Source: Ctena decussata
Lineage: Eukaryota > Mollusca > Bivalvia > Lucinida > Lucinidae
NCBI GenBank assembly: GCA_963989385.1
Contig: OZ022508.1
Span: 35,362,166 to 35,426,165 of the forward strand
Length of the DNA stretch: 64,000 bases
Direction of reading: 5' to 3'
How positions within the stretch are numbered: position 1 is the first letter of the stretch; each line of letters begins with the position of its first letter. Of the stretch, positions 10,898 through 22,339 are shown piece by piece. Both the position numbers and the translations under genes were made by a program. Below the pieces are notes generated by a model. That model ran no database searches. It had not been told where the DNA came from and was given only the letters and a program-made list of their open reading frames with translations.

Positions 10898-12004
10898 TTG
10901 CAAATGACGGGGGTCACATTAATAAGAATAATAAGCAACGTGCTACTTGTACTGATAAACAAGCCCATGATTCCACAGTTGGGAGTCCTGTCCGCACGCC
11001 AGGTACGGAATGCGATGGTAACTCTCTGGCAGGAGCTGGGAATGGTCCGCTTGAAATTGGGGATCATTCCGGTGCAACTGACCTTAATTACGCTGGCGTT
11101 GTTGAGAAGCCCATCCGTAGTCCTGCGGCTGGTGGACGGGACTCTGTGTTGGAAGCATCGGCACATGATGGTCATATTGACAGGAACATTACGCAACGTA
11201 CTACTCGTACTGATGAACGAGCCCATGAGTCCTGTCCGCACGCCGGTATTGGATTGCGGTGGTAACTCTAGGTCAGGAGATGAGAATGGTCCGCTTGAAA
11301 GTGGGGATCATTCCAGTGCTACTGACCTTACTTATGCTGGCGTCGTCCAGGCACCTGTCCGTAGTCCTGCGGCTAGTGGACGTGACTTTATATTGGAAGC
11401 ATCAGCTCATGATGATCAGAGAAATAAGACTAGTATTGAAGATTGTTTTCAGTCTGATAGCAATTGGGACACAGGTTTAGGCTCAGTGCCTTGCAGAAAT
11501 CAACCGCTTAATAGGTTTGGAGGGGTGACTGATGATCCGGGAGGGCAGTCTTTCATTTGTGGGCGCCCGTACGAAGCTGAACGGCTAAATTTGGAAGACG
11601 ACGATCTCTATGGATACGAACATGACACGAATGACGTGCGCGATGATGATGACGATGAATTTGCCGGGTGTATTAGGAAGAGAGCGCGACGATTTTATCT
11701 TGGTGGTTTCAATTCAAGTATTACGCACAACGAGATTTTCAATTACGTCAATAAGCGGGGGCCTACTGTTACATGGGTACGTATTTGGAATAGCAGGAGA
11801 AACTATGATGAAACGGTTATACGCTTGAACGTAGTTGATAATTTGAACGCCGATCTGCTTCTTGATCGTGATTTCTTGCCTGCTGGTGTTATATTTAGAC
11901 CTTTAAAAAATAAAGCGGAGCGTTTTGCTGCATCTGGCGGTAACAGGTATCGGAGTCACCGTAGGGGTTATTTCTCATCTCGGACGCGTTCGACGTTTGA
12001 GTGA
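10898..12004 (+). pseudogene. LINE 1 ORF1 (RNA-binding protein), frameshifted
   Basis: The C-terminal third contains an acidic stretch (DDDDDEFAGC), a basic RKRARRFYLGGF segment and an RRM-like fold region ending in FLPAGVIFRP, typical of ORF1 proteins of APE-type LINEs that bind element RNA. The N-terminal half spans a tandem duplication (10935-11192 and 11193-11436). In the open frame the first unit is read out of phase relative to the second because of a 14-bp length difference, so the listed Met start is probably not the ancestral one. Confidence 0.7.
10935..11436. repeat. Internal tandem duplication in LINE 1 ORF1, unit about 250 bp, two copies
   Basis: GCAACGTGCTACTTGTACTG at 10935 recurs as GCAACGTACTACTCGTACTG at 11193, and the two units align to about 11436 (for example GAATGGTCCGCTTGAAA in each). 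Unit 1 has 14 extra bases (ATTCCACAGTTGGG), which shifts the frame. In a shared frame both units encode P-V-R-T-P, GNGPLE or ENGPLE, GDHS, and R-S-P-A-A, so the duplicated part was probably coding in both. Confidence 0.8.
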
Positions 12005-12073
12005 TCTGACGTTGACGATTACAACCCCTATTCGCCGCTGCGCGATTCGTTGAATATCGATTCTTAATTACCT

Positions 12074-15000
12074 GTGCTACTAACGATGGCAAACGGTCAT
12101 ATAAATCTTTTAACATGGAATACAACGGGGTTAATGTCAAGTTGTTCTTATTTATGTGACATACTAGAAAATGCGTTCATTGATTTCTGTGGCATATCTG
12201 AGCACTGGCTATCCGAAAAAGATTTACATTTCTTGGATATGATTGATAATAATTACAGTAGTCATTCAGTTTCGGACCTCTCACTTCACTATCCGAATAA
12301 TAGGCGGATAGGGAAGGGAGGAGTGGCGATACTTTGGCATAGAAAGTATGATTTTTGTGTAACTCCTTTGTGCATTAATGATGGCAGGATCGTAGGTGAG
12401 CAAATTGAATTGTATGAGTCGTCTTATATTTATGTATTTCAGCTTTATTTACCATGTAGAAATAATTCAATCCGAACATATAGAGAGTATATTGAAAAAA
12501 TAGCCGATATTTTAAGCATATATTCGGAAAAGGGGATGGTTATAGTAATGGGAGACTTCAATGCTAACTTGTCATCTAGAAATTTCATTAGAACTGATAG
12601 CTATAGAAGTAGATCTCTATCTTCATTAATTGACCAAAATAACCTTAGTGCTATCAATACGTTCGAGATATGTGGTGGGGCTAGATCATCGTTTGTATCC
12701 TATGATAGATCATGTGAATCTTTGATTGACCATATTTTGGTACCGATAGAAAAACTTGATTTATACAGCAGAGTAAAATTTTTGGACGATGAGTCTTTGA
12801 ATGTTTCCAGACACATACCGATTACTTGTACTATAGATATCCCATTTTCTGACTTTAGTCAGCCGAGCGTTTCGTCTCATATTAACTGGAAAAAGGCTGA
12901 TAATACGTATCAATGTACCTTGCAAACTGACACTAGTTTGATAGAACTGGAGAATCATAAATATCAGTCGATTTCTGATATCGGTTATGCATATGAATTG
13001 GTCACCAAGGGTCTGAAATCTGCATCAGAAAAATGTTTCCGCAAAACGGAGTTTAAAAAATTTCAGAAACCGTATTGGAACAGAAAGTTGTCAGATTTGC
13101 ATACAAATATGAAAACCTTGCATAGAAATTGGATTACCGCTGGCCGTCCAAGAGACCCACAGAATTATCATTATTTTAAGTACAAGGAAGCAAAGCGTAT
13201 ATTTAGAAGAGAACATCGAAATTGTGTAGATAAGTACCTACAAAAATTAGATGATCATATTGATAAATTAACCGAAGTTGACAGCGGTCTGTTCTGGCGG
13301 GAAATTAATAAACGAAGAAAAAAGAGTAATTCTGATGCAGGGTATGAAATAAACTTCGGTTGTAATAAAATAAGGGGGTCGCAGAATATTACGGATCAGT
13401 GGGGCGGTAATTTTGCAAATTTATATAAACCATCTAGCAATGGAAATTTTGATGAAAATTTCAAAACATATGTGAGTGGCAAAGTAGAAGAGTATGATAA
13501 TGATAATTCTGTGCTTTCTGGAGAATACTTTTGTTCAGTTAATACGGACGAAGTTATATTAGCTGTTATGCAATCGAAAAAGGGGAAAGCATGTGGTTAT
13601 GATAGTATATTTTATGAGCATTTAATGTACGGGGGCGGTTGTGTGAGTACTTTGTTATCATGCTTATATACTGCAATGTTGCAGTATTCACATACACCGG
13701 TCCAAATGAAACTTGGTTTAATTATTACCTAGGAATAGGAAAAGAAAAGAAAAGATGACCCAGACAATTACAGAGCAATCACATTGTCATCAGCGCTTTT
13801 AAAGCTATATGAAAGAATTTTATTGAACAGAATTGAAAGTATGTTTACCGTAGATAACTTAAAAGGCGGGTTTCAAAAACAAAGGGGCTGTTTATTTACA
13901 TCGTTTCTGTTAAGAGGATCTGTGGCATTTGCTAAAGAGAATAATAGTAAACTATATGTTTGCTTTCTAGATCTCTTTAAAGCCTTCGATAGTGTATGGG
14001 AACATGGGTAAGTTTATAAGCTGAATCGATATGGAATTCTTGGCTTTATTTATAAAGCAATAGTCGATCTGTACACAGAAATGAAATGTTGTGTCAAATA
14101 TAATGGGTGTACTTCTGAATGGTTTCCAGTTCTACAGGGCACAAGGCAAGGTGGCGTACTATCACCATTTTTGTTCTTAATTTTCATTAATGATCTATTG
14201 GTTATTCTTAGTTCGTCTGGCTTAGGGTTATGTATATTCGACATAAATTGCACTTGTCCTAGGTTTGCTGATGACATGTATTTAGCATCTTTATCTAAAT
14301 TTGGTCTTGATAGCCTACTTTCAATGTGTTATAAATATTACATACGTTGGCGTTTGATATGTAACGCATTAAAATGCTCTGTTATCGTATTTAACGAATC
14401 AAAGGGAGACTGTTCTTAAACACAAAGGAAATAGAAAATGGGCCCTGATGATAGTAAAGAAACAGAAGAAGATAAGCATTTAGGCATTTTATGTAATAAA
14501 TATTGGACACTTAAAGGCAACATTATTGATTCAAGCTTAAAACTTAAAAATACGTTTTAGGTCTTATTGATAGCGGCATATATGAAAATGGATTGCATCA
14601 TATTAATTGTAAGAAGCTTTATAACGCAATAGTCTTACCGACAGCCTTATATGGGTGCGAATTATGGAATGGCATATTATCAAGCCAGGTAGATATATTA
14701 GAAAAAGCTCATAGATTCTGTATTAAGTATATGCAGTGTTTACCAAATAGGACTCGCACTGATGTTGCAATAAGTCTTTTGGGTTGTAACCCGGTTATTA
14801 CTAATATAGATTATAACAAACTTATCTTTTTGGGGCAGCTATGGACTCTGTCTATACCATGTGTAACAAAAGAACTTTTCACGTACAGACTGGTAAACTA
14901 TGTTGAAAATCCTAGGCAGAAAATAGGTTTTATAACTGATGTTTTGAAGATTTTGCACAAATATTCTTTAAGATACGTACTTGAAATTTTTATTGAAAAT

Positions 15001-15531
15001 GGTATTTTTATGTCCAAACATGTATGGAAAAAGCTTGTAAGGAAACGGATAGATGATGTTGTTCGAGATGAGTTTCAAAATAGAATGATTAGTGACACGA
15101 GTCTGGATAAGTTTCTTACTATTCATAATGTCTATGAACCATGTGTATTTTGGAAAATTTCAAGATGCAATCCAAAATTATCTAAATATTGTCAGAACTG
15201 TATAAAACTTGTTGGTATGATGTTCTCTAATTACAGACTTTTGTCTTGTCCCTCTTGTTGTATGCTGACTAATAATCAAACGGAGCATGCTATTTTATAC
15301 AGCTATGCTACTGAAAATTTTAGGAAACAGTTATGGCAGACAATATGCTGTACTTTTGGATTTAGTATTTTTGCAAAATTTAAGCAGTTAGAACCGACAG
15401 AACAAGTTTTGTCATTATTTTCCTTTTTGAAAGATATATTGGGTGACGAAGAACATATTAGGCAATGTCAAAATATTATTTTAAGTCTGTTAAATGATAT
15501 GGCCAGACATGATTCATTTAAATGGCTCTAG
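12074..15531 (+). pseudogene. LINE 1 ORF2: AP endonuclease plus reverse transcriptase, broken
   Basis: Endonuclease motifs come first: LLTWNTTGL, SEHWL, MGDFNA, SLIDHILV and SRHIPI. Reverse-transcriptase motifs follow: GKACGYDS, the PDNYRAITLSS block, FLDLFKAFDSVW, LQGTRQGGVLSPFLF and RFADDM (14263-14277). The C-terminal part starts with LPTALYGCELW. The frame is broken by two nearby TAG codons at about 13731-13739, a TAA at 14009-14011, stops near 14417 and 14433, and a frameshift before 14575. The likely native start is the Met at 12086 (ANGHINLLTWN). An active protein would nick target DNA and reverse-transcribe the element RNA; this copy cannot. Confidence 0.92.
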
Positions 15532-16394
15532 GTTACTGATTGTGGTTTTTGACCAGTTCTGCCGGGCACTCAACGTAGAAATGGCTTCGTTTAGACGTCA
15601 GTGCGACGTCATGACGTCAGGGTGACGTCGTTTTGGCGTTTGGTGCCTGCTGGGTAGTGATGGATGTGTGCATGTTGGTGAGTGCCGCCGGGTGCTGGCG
15701 GATGTCATGCTATATCGATGCAAGCTTCGTTTAGTACATGTACCGGCAAACCGGTATTGAACGTGGTTCTCATCGACGTTAACGATGTGCATCAGCAGCT
15801 GCCAGCGTAAGGCGGTAATCACCGATTTGCCAGTAGGTGTAATTTTGGGTCCAAGACTTTATAGAAGAGTTTGTAAGTTACCTCTGTGTCACATGCGTTA
15901 TGGAATCTGTACTGTTTATGTTTCGTTTCGGCAAGGAGTACAGCGTTTATTACATTTATTTGTGGTACTCTGTTATTTTTGAGCTGATTCAGCACAGTCT
16001 ACTTACCTCATTGTTGGGCCTTGCATCAAATTTTGCGTAACTTGTTGGGTAGAATTTGATTTGGCCGATGTTATATTCTATAATATCGGCCAGGTTAAAT
16101 GTAAGGTCTACGGTGAGGTTATGTGATAGACATTTGCTTGCAATTTGGATGCTTATAGCATAAGAGGAATGTTTAAAATGTATTAAACATCATTATTACG
16201 GTCAATGTCATGCCTAAAGGAGTTACTGTACATGACAATTTGTACATAATTTGTGTTTATTACTTTCATTTCTCGTCTTCTTTATAATGTTTGTATATTT
16301 CTTCCGTGCAACTGTCTGTTTATTATGTGTGTTGTATGCTCTCCTTTATTTGGAGGAAATAAAGAATCTATCTATCTATCTATCTATCTATCTG
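15532..16394 (+). other. LINE 1 3' UTR and tail
   Basis: Non-coding region after the ORF2 stop. It contains a dense cluster of GACGTC/TGACGTCA-like words at 15593-15632, AATAAA at 16359 and a (TATC)n tail. Short frames within it have no similarity I recognise. Confidence 0.7.
16367..16392. repeat. (TATC)n microsatellite, LINE 1 tail
   Basis: About six and a half TATC units directly after AATAAAGAATC. It marks the 3' end of LINE 1 and abuts the right direct repeat. Confidence 0.9.
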
Positions 16395-16579
16395 TAAACG
16401 AGATCTAAAAAAAAAGAAAAACAATAGATATGGATGGCAACTGACATGTTCTCTTTCACAACCTATAACGTCAGATTTTTCGATATTTGACGCGTGATTA
16501 AGCTATCTGTCGTCGCTGAAACTCTACAAGTAGCGCTTCGATCTTCCCAGAACTTTAGCTACGCCTACTAGCTTCATCA
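16395..16579. repeat. Right member of the long direct repeat flanking LINE 1
   Basis: It matches 10664-10837 over its whole length. Differences: an A-run in place of ACAG, AATAGA instead of AATAAA (so the candidate polyadenylation signal exists only on the left), and a 9-bp insertion. It begins immediately at the end of the (TATC)n tail. Confidence 0.9.
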
Positions 16580-17340
16580 CGAGAATACTCATTTTTTTTG
16601 TTGTTTATTTATTTAGTTTTGCAAATTAAAATTGCCTTACACCGGTCGGAATCCAGTAAAGAGCAACGTAAATGCAGTGCATCGTGTCTGAGACACATTT
16701 CCCAGCTGGCATACAGTGTTGAATTAACATTGATTCAACGTCAACGTCACGTTTATATTTCAGGGTTCAATGAGGTGAGACAATGTATTTCAATTGCTTG
16801 TTTAGGCCAGTTTCTCAATAATTACGCATGACAGACCCTTGTTTCTTGGTAAACATTTAGAATGAAATAAATCGCAGTCTCACTTAATTTGACCTAAACT
16901 AAGCTTAAGCATTAACTGCCAGATGGACTACCATCTGAAAAGTCAATTTAGCTACTGTTAGGCGAGCTTCTTTGTCTATTGACTCTTCTTTTAAGTGTTC
17001 AAACATTGGCAACAATTATTATCACGTACATTACCGACGCTAAATCTTAGCGGATTATGACATATTTTAAATTGTAATGGCTCTTATACTTTTGACGGCA
17101 TTACAAAAATATGGCAAAGGTCGCAAATAAGTCGAAAACAATTATTAGAAACTTTCAGCATGTTTTTCCTGCAATTACTTTATCTTCAACAAAACCTTAA
17201 AAGTACATGCAGTACTGCTGTATTAGGAGCTGTCGAGATGATACAATTGTAACAGGTGTTGAGGTAATTGTTGGTCATACTATTTTCGGCTTAATCATTT
17301 GGTTGCCAACAAAGATTCGCGAAAAAAAATTGAATCTCAA
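16580..17340. other. Intergenic, no element recognised
   Basis: AT-rich DNA. One frame of 77 codons at 16598-16831 shows no recognisable family. I see no termini, tandem units or exons here. Confidence 0.5.
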
Positions 17341-17502
17341 CACGACAAAACCAACAAAGTGGCATGTGCGCCCAGCGAAGACTCAGCTCAGCCTGGGCAT
17401 CAATCAAAATAAATCAAAGTCTTTGCTATGCACTTGAAGGGTAGCTAACGGTCTAAAATACCTCAAAACCGACGGCGAAGACTCTGATCAGACCGGGCGG
17501 AT
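17341..17502. mobile_element. GAGCC foldback MITE, copy B (partial)
   Basis: It begins inside the left terminus (CACGACAAAACCAACAAAGT) and runs through CCCAGCGAAGACTCAGCTC to the inner block GAAGACTCTGATCAGACCGG. The right terminus is missing. No target duplication can be read because both ends are eroded. Confidence 0.75.
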
Positions 17503-17588
17503 ATGAGATGAAAGGTTACATGGTCCGCCTTTCATGTTTCTTGCATTTGGTCGAGCTCGTCTGTGTTCTGCTGGTGATTTCATTTTGC

Positions 17589-17706
17589 TCCAGAGTGTCT
17601 ACACACCTTGTCAGTTTTCACCACTAGCAGAAATCCTAGGCTCTATAGAATTATTGGAAAATTTGAGGGAGTTCAGTGGTGAAAATTATAAGGTGTACAA
17701 GTATGT
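17589..17706. repeat. Imperfect inverted repeat
   Basis: TACACACCTTGTCAGTTTTC followed by ACCACT on the left pairs with AGTGGTGAAAATTATAAGGT on the right, about 60 bp apart. It covers the open frame at 17534-17764, which I therefore do not call as a gene. It is probably a remnant of a foldback element. Confidence 0.55.
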
Positions 17707-17767
17707 TTTTGTTGAGTCCATGCTTTTGTTCCATCATAGTGTTGGTTGTTGTGGATTTATATAATGA

Positions 17768-17796
17768 ACACACACACACACACACACACACACAGA
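17768..17796. repeat. (AC)n microsatellite
   Basis: Uninterrupted AC dinucleotide run of about 28 bp. Confidence 0.95.
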
Positions 17797-18436
17797 GAAA
17801 CATTACACAGATCATTCATGGATTTTAAGAACACTGTTTCCACAATATTGCTTTGCTACTGTCTTACATGCTAGGCATCAGACAATCTTATGCGCTAATC
17901 GGTATCCGTTTTCCAACGAGTCCTTTTTGAATAAAAAAACCACAGACAATGTGAAACGCTCATTGCGCAAGCACCAGTGCTTAGAATTTTACACTTTCCG
18001 AATTTCCCTTGTAACCGCCAATATAAGAAACCCTATGGACCTTATTACATTTACCCTGCAGTTCAAAGATTTTCTGTCTCCCTTGAATTAAAAGTATAGC
18101 AAACCATTACCTCTGATTAAACCGTATATTTTAATAAAATTTTCAAGTGTAATTCATAGACCCTATCCAAGCTTCTCCACGGCTAAACTGGTTATAAACC
18201 TTTAAACCTTTAAGCCCCCACAGTAATTTTATACTGGCCGTTCCAAGGCAGTCCTTCCATTGTAGTATATCGATGTTGTAGTTTCTCCGCTCATCTGAAA
18301 CCTCACATCTTTTTTGTCTGTTTCTTATATGTATTTGATTCTGATGTATGTTTTACATATCAATTGTTGTTTAGTGAGCTTTGTTAATGCTTATGTAGCT
18401 GTTTGACCACCTATCTAGGATAGAACCCATCAATTT
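17797..18436. other. Intergenic, with a solitary TTTAAGCCCCCACAGTAAT end
   Basis: Mostly unremarkable. The segment 18203-18252 (TTTAAGCCCCCACAGTAATT, then ACTGGCCGTTCCAAGG) resembles the terminal arms of the inverted-repeat element at 29666-30247, so it may be a solo end of that family. Confidence 0.45.
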
Positions 18437-18689
18437 GTTATTGGCGCACCTACGTTAGCTGGGGCGCTATAGGCGTGCACGGACCCGTCCGTTCGTCCGT
18501 TCGTCCGCCCGTCAACACTTCGCGGTAGGTGTCTGGTGAGCGCACCTCCTCCTACACTTTTTGGCCAATCATTTTGAAACTTCACAGATGTTTTGGCCAT
18601 GGTCTGTAGATGTGCATATTGTTTGCACATAATTCCCAGATTAATTTTTACCACTTTTTATCCCCCGACCGAAAGGATTGGAGGATATA

Positions 18690-20810
18690 GCGATTAGCCT
18701 GGCGTCCGTCCGTCCGTCTGTCCGTCCATAAACATTTTCTTGTCCGCTATATATCTTGAATACCCTTTGGAATATTTTCATAATACTTCACAGTTATGTA
18801 GAACAGTTCATGACGATGTGTCGCGTACAAGAATGGTAACTCTTGCTATTGTACTTTTTTAGTTATTTTCCCTTTGATGAGTTTTTTTGGCAGATTCGTG
18901 TCCGCTCTGTAACTTAAATACAATTTGGAATATTTTCATGATACTTCACAGATATGTAGAACAGGTCATGACGATGTGTCGCGAACAAGAATGACAACCT
19001 TGCTTTCTTAATTTTTGAGTTATTTCCCCTTGATGGTTTGAGGTGTGATTTTTTGGCAGATTCGTGTCCGCTCTTTAACTTAAATACCTTTTAGAATATT
19101 TTCATGATACTTCACAGATATGTAGAACAGTATATGACAATGTGCCGCGAACAAGAGTGACAACTCTTGCTTTCTTACTTTTTGAGTTATTTCCCCTTGA
19201 TTATTTTAGGTGTGATTTCGTGTCCGCTCAATAACTTGAATACCTTTTAATATATTTTCATGATACTTCACATATATGTAGAACAGGTCATGACGATGTG
19301 TCGCAAACAAGAATGAAAACTCTTGCTTTCTTACTTTTTGAGTTATTTCCCCTGAATCATTTTAGGTGTGGTTTCGTGGCCACTCTATAACTCATATACC
19401 TTTTGAAATATTATCATGTTACTTCACAGATATGTAGAACATGTCATGATGATGTGTCGCGAACAAGAATGACAACCCATGCTTTCTTACTTTTTGATTT
19501 ATTTCCCCTCGATGGTTTTAGGTATGATTTCGTGTCCGCTCTAAAACTTGAATACCTTTTGAAATATTTTCATGATACTTCACAAATATGTAGAAAAGGT
19601 CATGACAATGTGTTGCAAACAAGAATGACAACTCTTGCTTTCTTACTTTTTGAGTTATTTCCCTTTGATGATTTTAGGTGTCCGCTCCAGAGCTTGAATA
19701 CCTTTTGAAATATTTTCATGATACTACACAGATATGAAGAACAGGTCAAGACGATTTGTCTCATACATGAATGACAACTCTTGCATTCATTCTTTGTGAG
19801 TTATTTCCCTTTGGTATTTTGAGCTGCTGTTTGAGTCTCTGCTCCGTATCTGTATGACCCTGGCCTGCTGCACAATTTTAATAACCTTATACCTTTTAGA
19901 AATAGATGAACATGCTGTGATATCTTATCACCGAAAGGTTCGGGGGATATAGCGACGAGCCTGGCGTCCGTCAATCCGTCCGTCTGTCCGTCCGTCCGTC
20001 TGTAAACATTTTCTTGTCCGCTATATATCTTGAATACCCTTTGGAATATTTTCATGATACTTCACAGTTATTGAGAACAGGTCATGACGATGTGTCGCGT
20101 ACAAGAATGGTAACTCTTGCTTTCTTACCTTTTGAGTTATTTCCCCTTGATGGTTTGATGTGTGATTTTTTGGCAGATTCGTGTCCGCTCTATAACTTAA
20201 ATACCTTTTAGAGTATTTTCATGATACTTCACAGATATGTAGAACAGGCCATGACAATGTGTCGCGAACAAGAATGACAACTCTTGCTTTCTTACTTTTT
20301 GAGTTATTTCCCCTTGATCATTTTAGGTGTGATTTCGTGTCCGCTCAAAAACTTGAATACCTTTTAGAATATTTTTATGATACTTCACAGATATTTAGAA
20401 CAGGTCATGACAATGTGTCGCGAACAAGAATAAAAACTCTTGCTTTCTTACTTTTTGAGTTATTTCCCCTTAATCATTTTAGGTGTGGTTTTGTGTCCAC
20501 TCTATAACTCATATACCTTTTGAAATATTATCATGATACTTCACAAATATGTAGAAAAGGTCATGACAATGTGTTGCAAACAAAAATGACAACTCTTGCT
20601 TTCATACTTTTTGAGTTATTTTCCTTTGATGATTTTAGGTGTCCGCTCCAGAGCTTGAATACCTTATGAAATATTTTCATGATACTATACAGATATGAAG
20701 AACAGGTCATTACAATTTGTCTTATACATGAATGACAACTCTTGCATTCATACTTTGTGAGTTATTTCCCTTTGGAATTTTGAGCTGCTGTTTGAGTCTA
20801 TGCTCCGTAT
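18690..20810 (+). repeat. Tandem core array of pearl F1, units about 160 bp
   Basis: The words ATGATACTTCACAGATATGT, CATGACGATGTGTCGCGAAC and TTACTTTTTGAGTTATTTCC recur about twelve times at intervals of 156-167 bp. The order of variants repeats in the two halves, which shows block duplication. Confidence 0.88.
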
Positions 20811-21087
20811 CTGTATGACCCTGGCCTGCTGCACAATTTAAATAACCTTATACCTTTTAGAATATTGATGAACATGCTGTGATATTTTATAAGTGTTCCT
20901 AACTCTCTCTCTGACCCCTCCACCCCCCCCCCCCCTCCCACCCCACCAAAAAAAAATTTTTTTTTCTCCAGATTTGGATTCTTTGTCTAGATTCACTTAC
21001 TAGAGAGCTCAAAATTAGGTTTGTAGGGCTTGTAGTTCAGAAGTTATTCACACGTTTTGAAAGATTAAGGTATCATATGTTATATAT

Positions 21088-22091
21088 ACTAGCAAAATAT
21101 ATTTAGCAAATTTTTATATTTCACAATTTTTCTTATTACTGAAGTTCAACATTCAGCGAGATTAACTTGCATTGAAGGGCACCGTATTTGGGGCTTAAGA
21201 TACGATAGGATTACAGAAGCCATCTTCAAGAACGATATTGGGGAAAAGCGATAAGCGCAGAAGGGGTCATTAGCCGAAATTCGCACCCATTGAAAAGCAA
21301 CATTAAAATAACAAGCATGTGATTTTTTGTACGGTCTTTCTCATCATTTTCATGCCCAGTTTTCTTGTCAAAGCTATTGAATGTGTGAAAGATATGGTTA
21401 AGCTTAGCAACTGACGAATCTGAGCATGCACAATTGACGTTAAAACGTTATAATTCGGTCCAATGTGCAATGATTCACGGGTGCTTCAGTGAATTTAGAA
21501 TCAAAGCCCGAGAAAAACCAATAGGCTAAAAGGAAAGGTCACATCATGATTAATTTAACTGTGAAGTTTCTTCATTGAAATGTAACGTAACTGTGAGAAA
21601 TTGATGACGTTAGTCTGACTTATGCTCAGTAACCGGGAAGAATTTTCTTTCTGAATTGTTTACGTTATCATATGGGTAGATACCAAACAATCAAACAGTC
21701 GAAAGGGATTTAAGAACTACCGATTAGAAACAACGTTTTTAGACGATAACGTAAAAACAAGGGAAAACGTCAAATTTTCGAACTTCGTAAACCTCATACT
21801 GGTAGCATTTTCAAATGTTTTAGAGCGGTTTCCTTTATTTTACCAGCAAACTAGCCGCCTCATTATGGTTTTGGCTTTTGTACATGATCAAAAATGTCCT
21901 TCAGATACAATGGTCATAAAAACTGACGTCACGGTAGTTCAGACGCTACAATTGAACAATCTTGAATCTCTTACCTGCCAGTCCTTCTCGAATGATCGGC
22001 CTTTGTATCTTTATGCAGTAAAGTGACAATAAAATCCTAATATGGTGGATCTGACACATACAAAAAAATTGCTATATTTACTGTGCATAGT
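21088..22091. mobile_element. 1.0-kb TIR-like insertion within pearl F1 copy 2
   Basis: The sequence is absent from the equivalent place in copy 1 (near 3880-3920 reversed). Its ends resemble each other as inverted repeats: ACTAGCAAAATATATTTAGC on the left, and the complement of the right end reads ACTATGCACAGTAAATATAG. ATAT or TATAT occurs on both sides. No coding frame of note is present. It is probably a non-autonomous DNA transposon. Confidence 0.55.
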
Positions 22092-22339
22092 ATATTTATG
22101 TATATGGCGGCTGTTTGAGATATTACTTCTTTTTAGCAGTCAAGCATACTATTTTAGTCTAAGTGTTAGATAATCATGCATCTGTTAAACAGATAATGTC
22201 AATCAGAAGCATAAAAGAATGACAATATATTACTTATATGTGTTTTGAAGTGCACCCTTTTTACCAAGGCCCATGGGGGCCTCAGTCGGGGGATTTGCCA
22301 TCTCCTCTGATGGCTATTTTTTCACATGTTGAACTTAGT

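Larger units (their letters stand above)
10838..16394 (+). mobile_element. LINE 1: APE-type non-LTR retrotransposon, near full length, inactive
   Basis: Order: short leader, ORF1 with an internal duplication, ORF2 with AP endonuclease, reverse transcriptase and C-terminal part, a 3' UTR of about 830 bp, AATAAA at 16359-16364, and a (TATC)n tail at 16367-16392. The short tandem tail instead of poly(A) and the APE domain fit the I/Jockey/CR1 side of LINE phylogeny; I do not assign a clade. Both ORFs have frameshifts or stops, so it cannot move on its own. Confidence 0.88.
18659..22316 (+). mobile_element. Pearl-like repeat F1, copy 2, inserted in F2
   Basis: It starts TATCCCCCGACCGAAAGG and ends with the hairpin GCCATC-TCCTCT-GATGGC then TA. 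Inside are two successive blocks (18659-19928 and 19929-20890), each with a GTCC microsatellite followed by core units of about 156-167 bp (landmark GATACTTCACAGATATGTAG) and a shared tail containing GTATGACCCTGGCCTGCTGC. An internal 1.27-kb duplication is therefore likely. The AT-rich body at 20891-22316 matches the copy at 3658-4020 but carries an extra 1-kb insertion at 21088-22091. All open frames here are repeat shadows. Confidence 0.8.

Noticed and set aside
17534..17764. Possible exon GRARLCSAGDFILLQ
   Set aside because: The segment lies on an imperfect inverted repeat and has no family similarity I can name.
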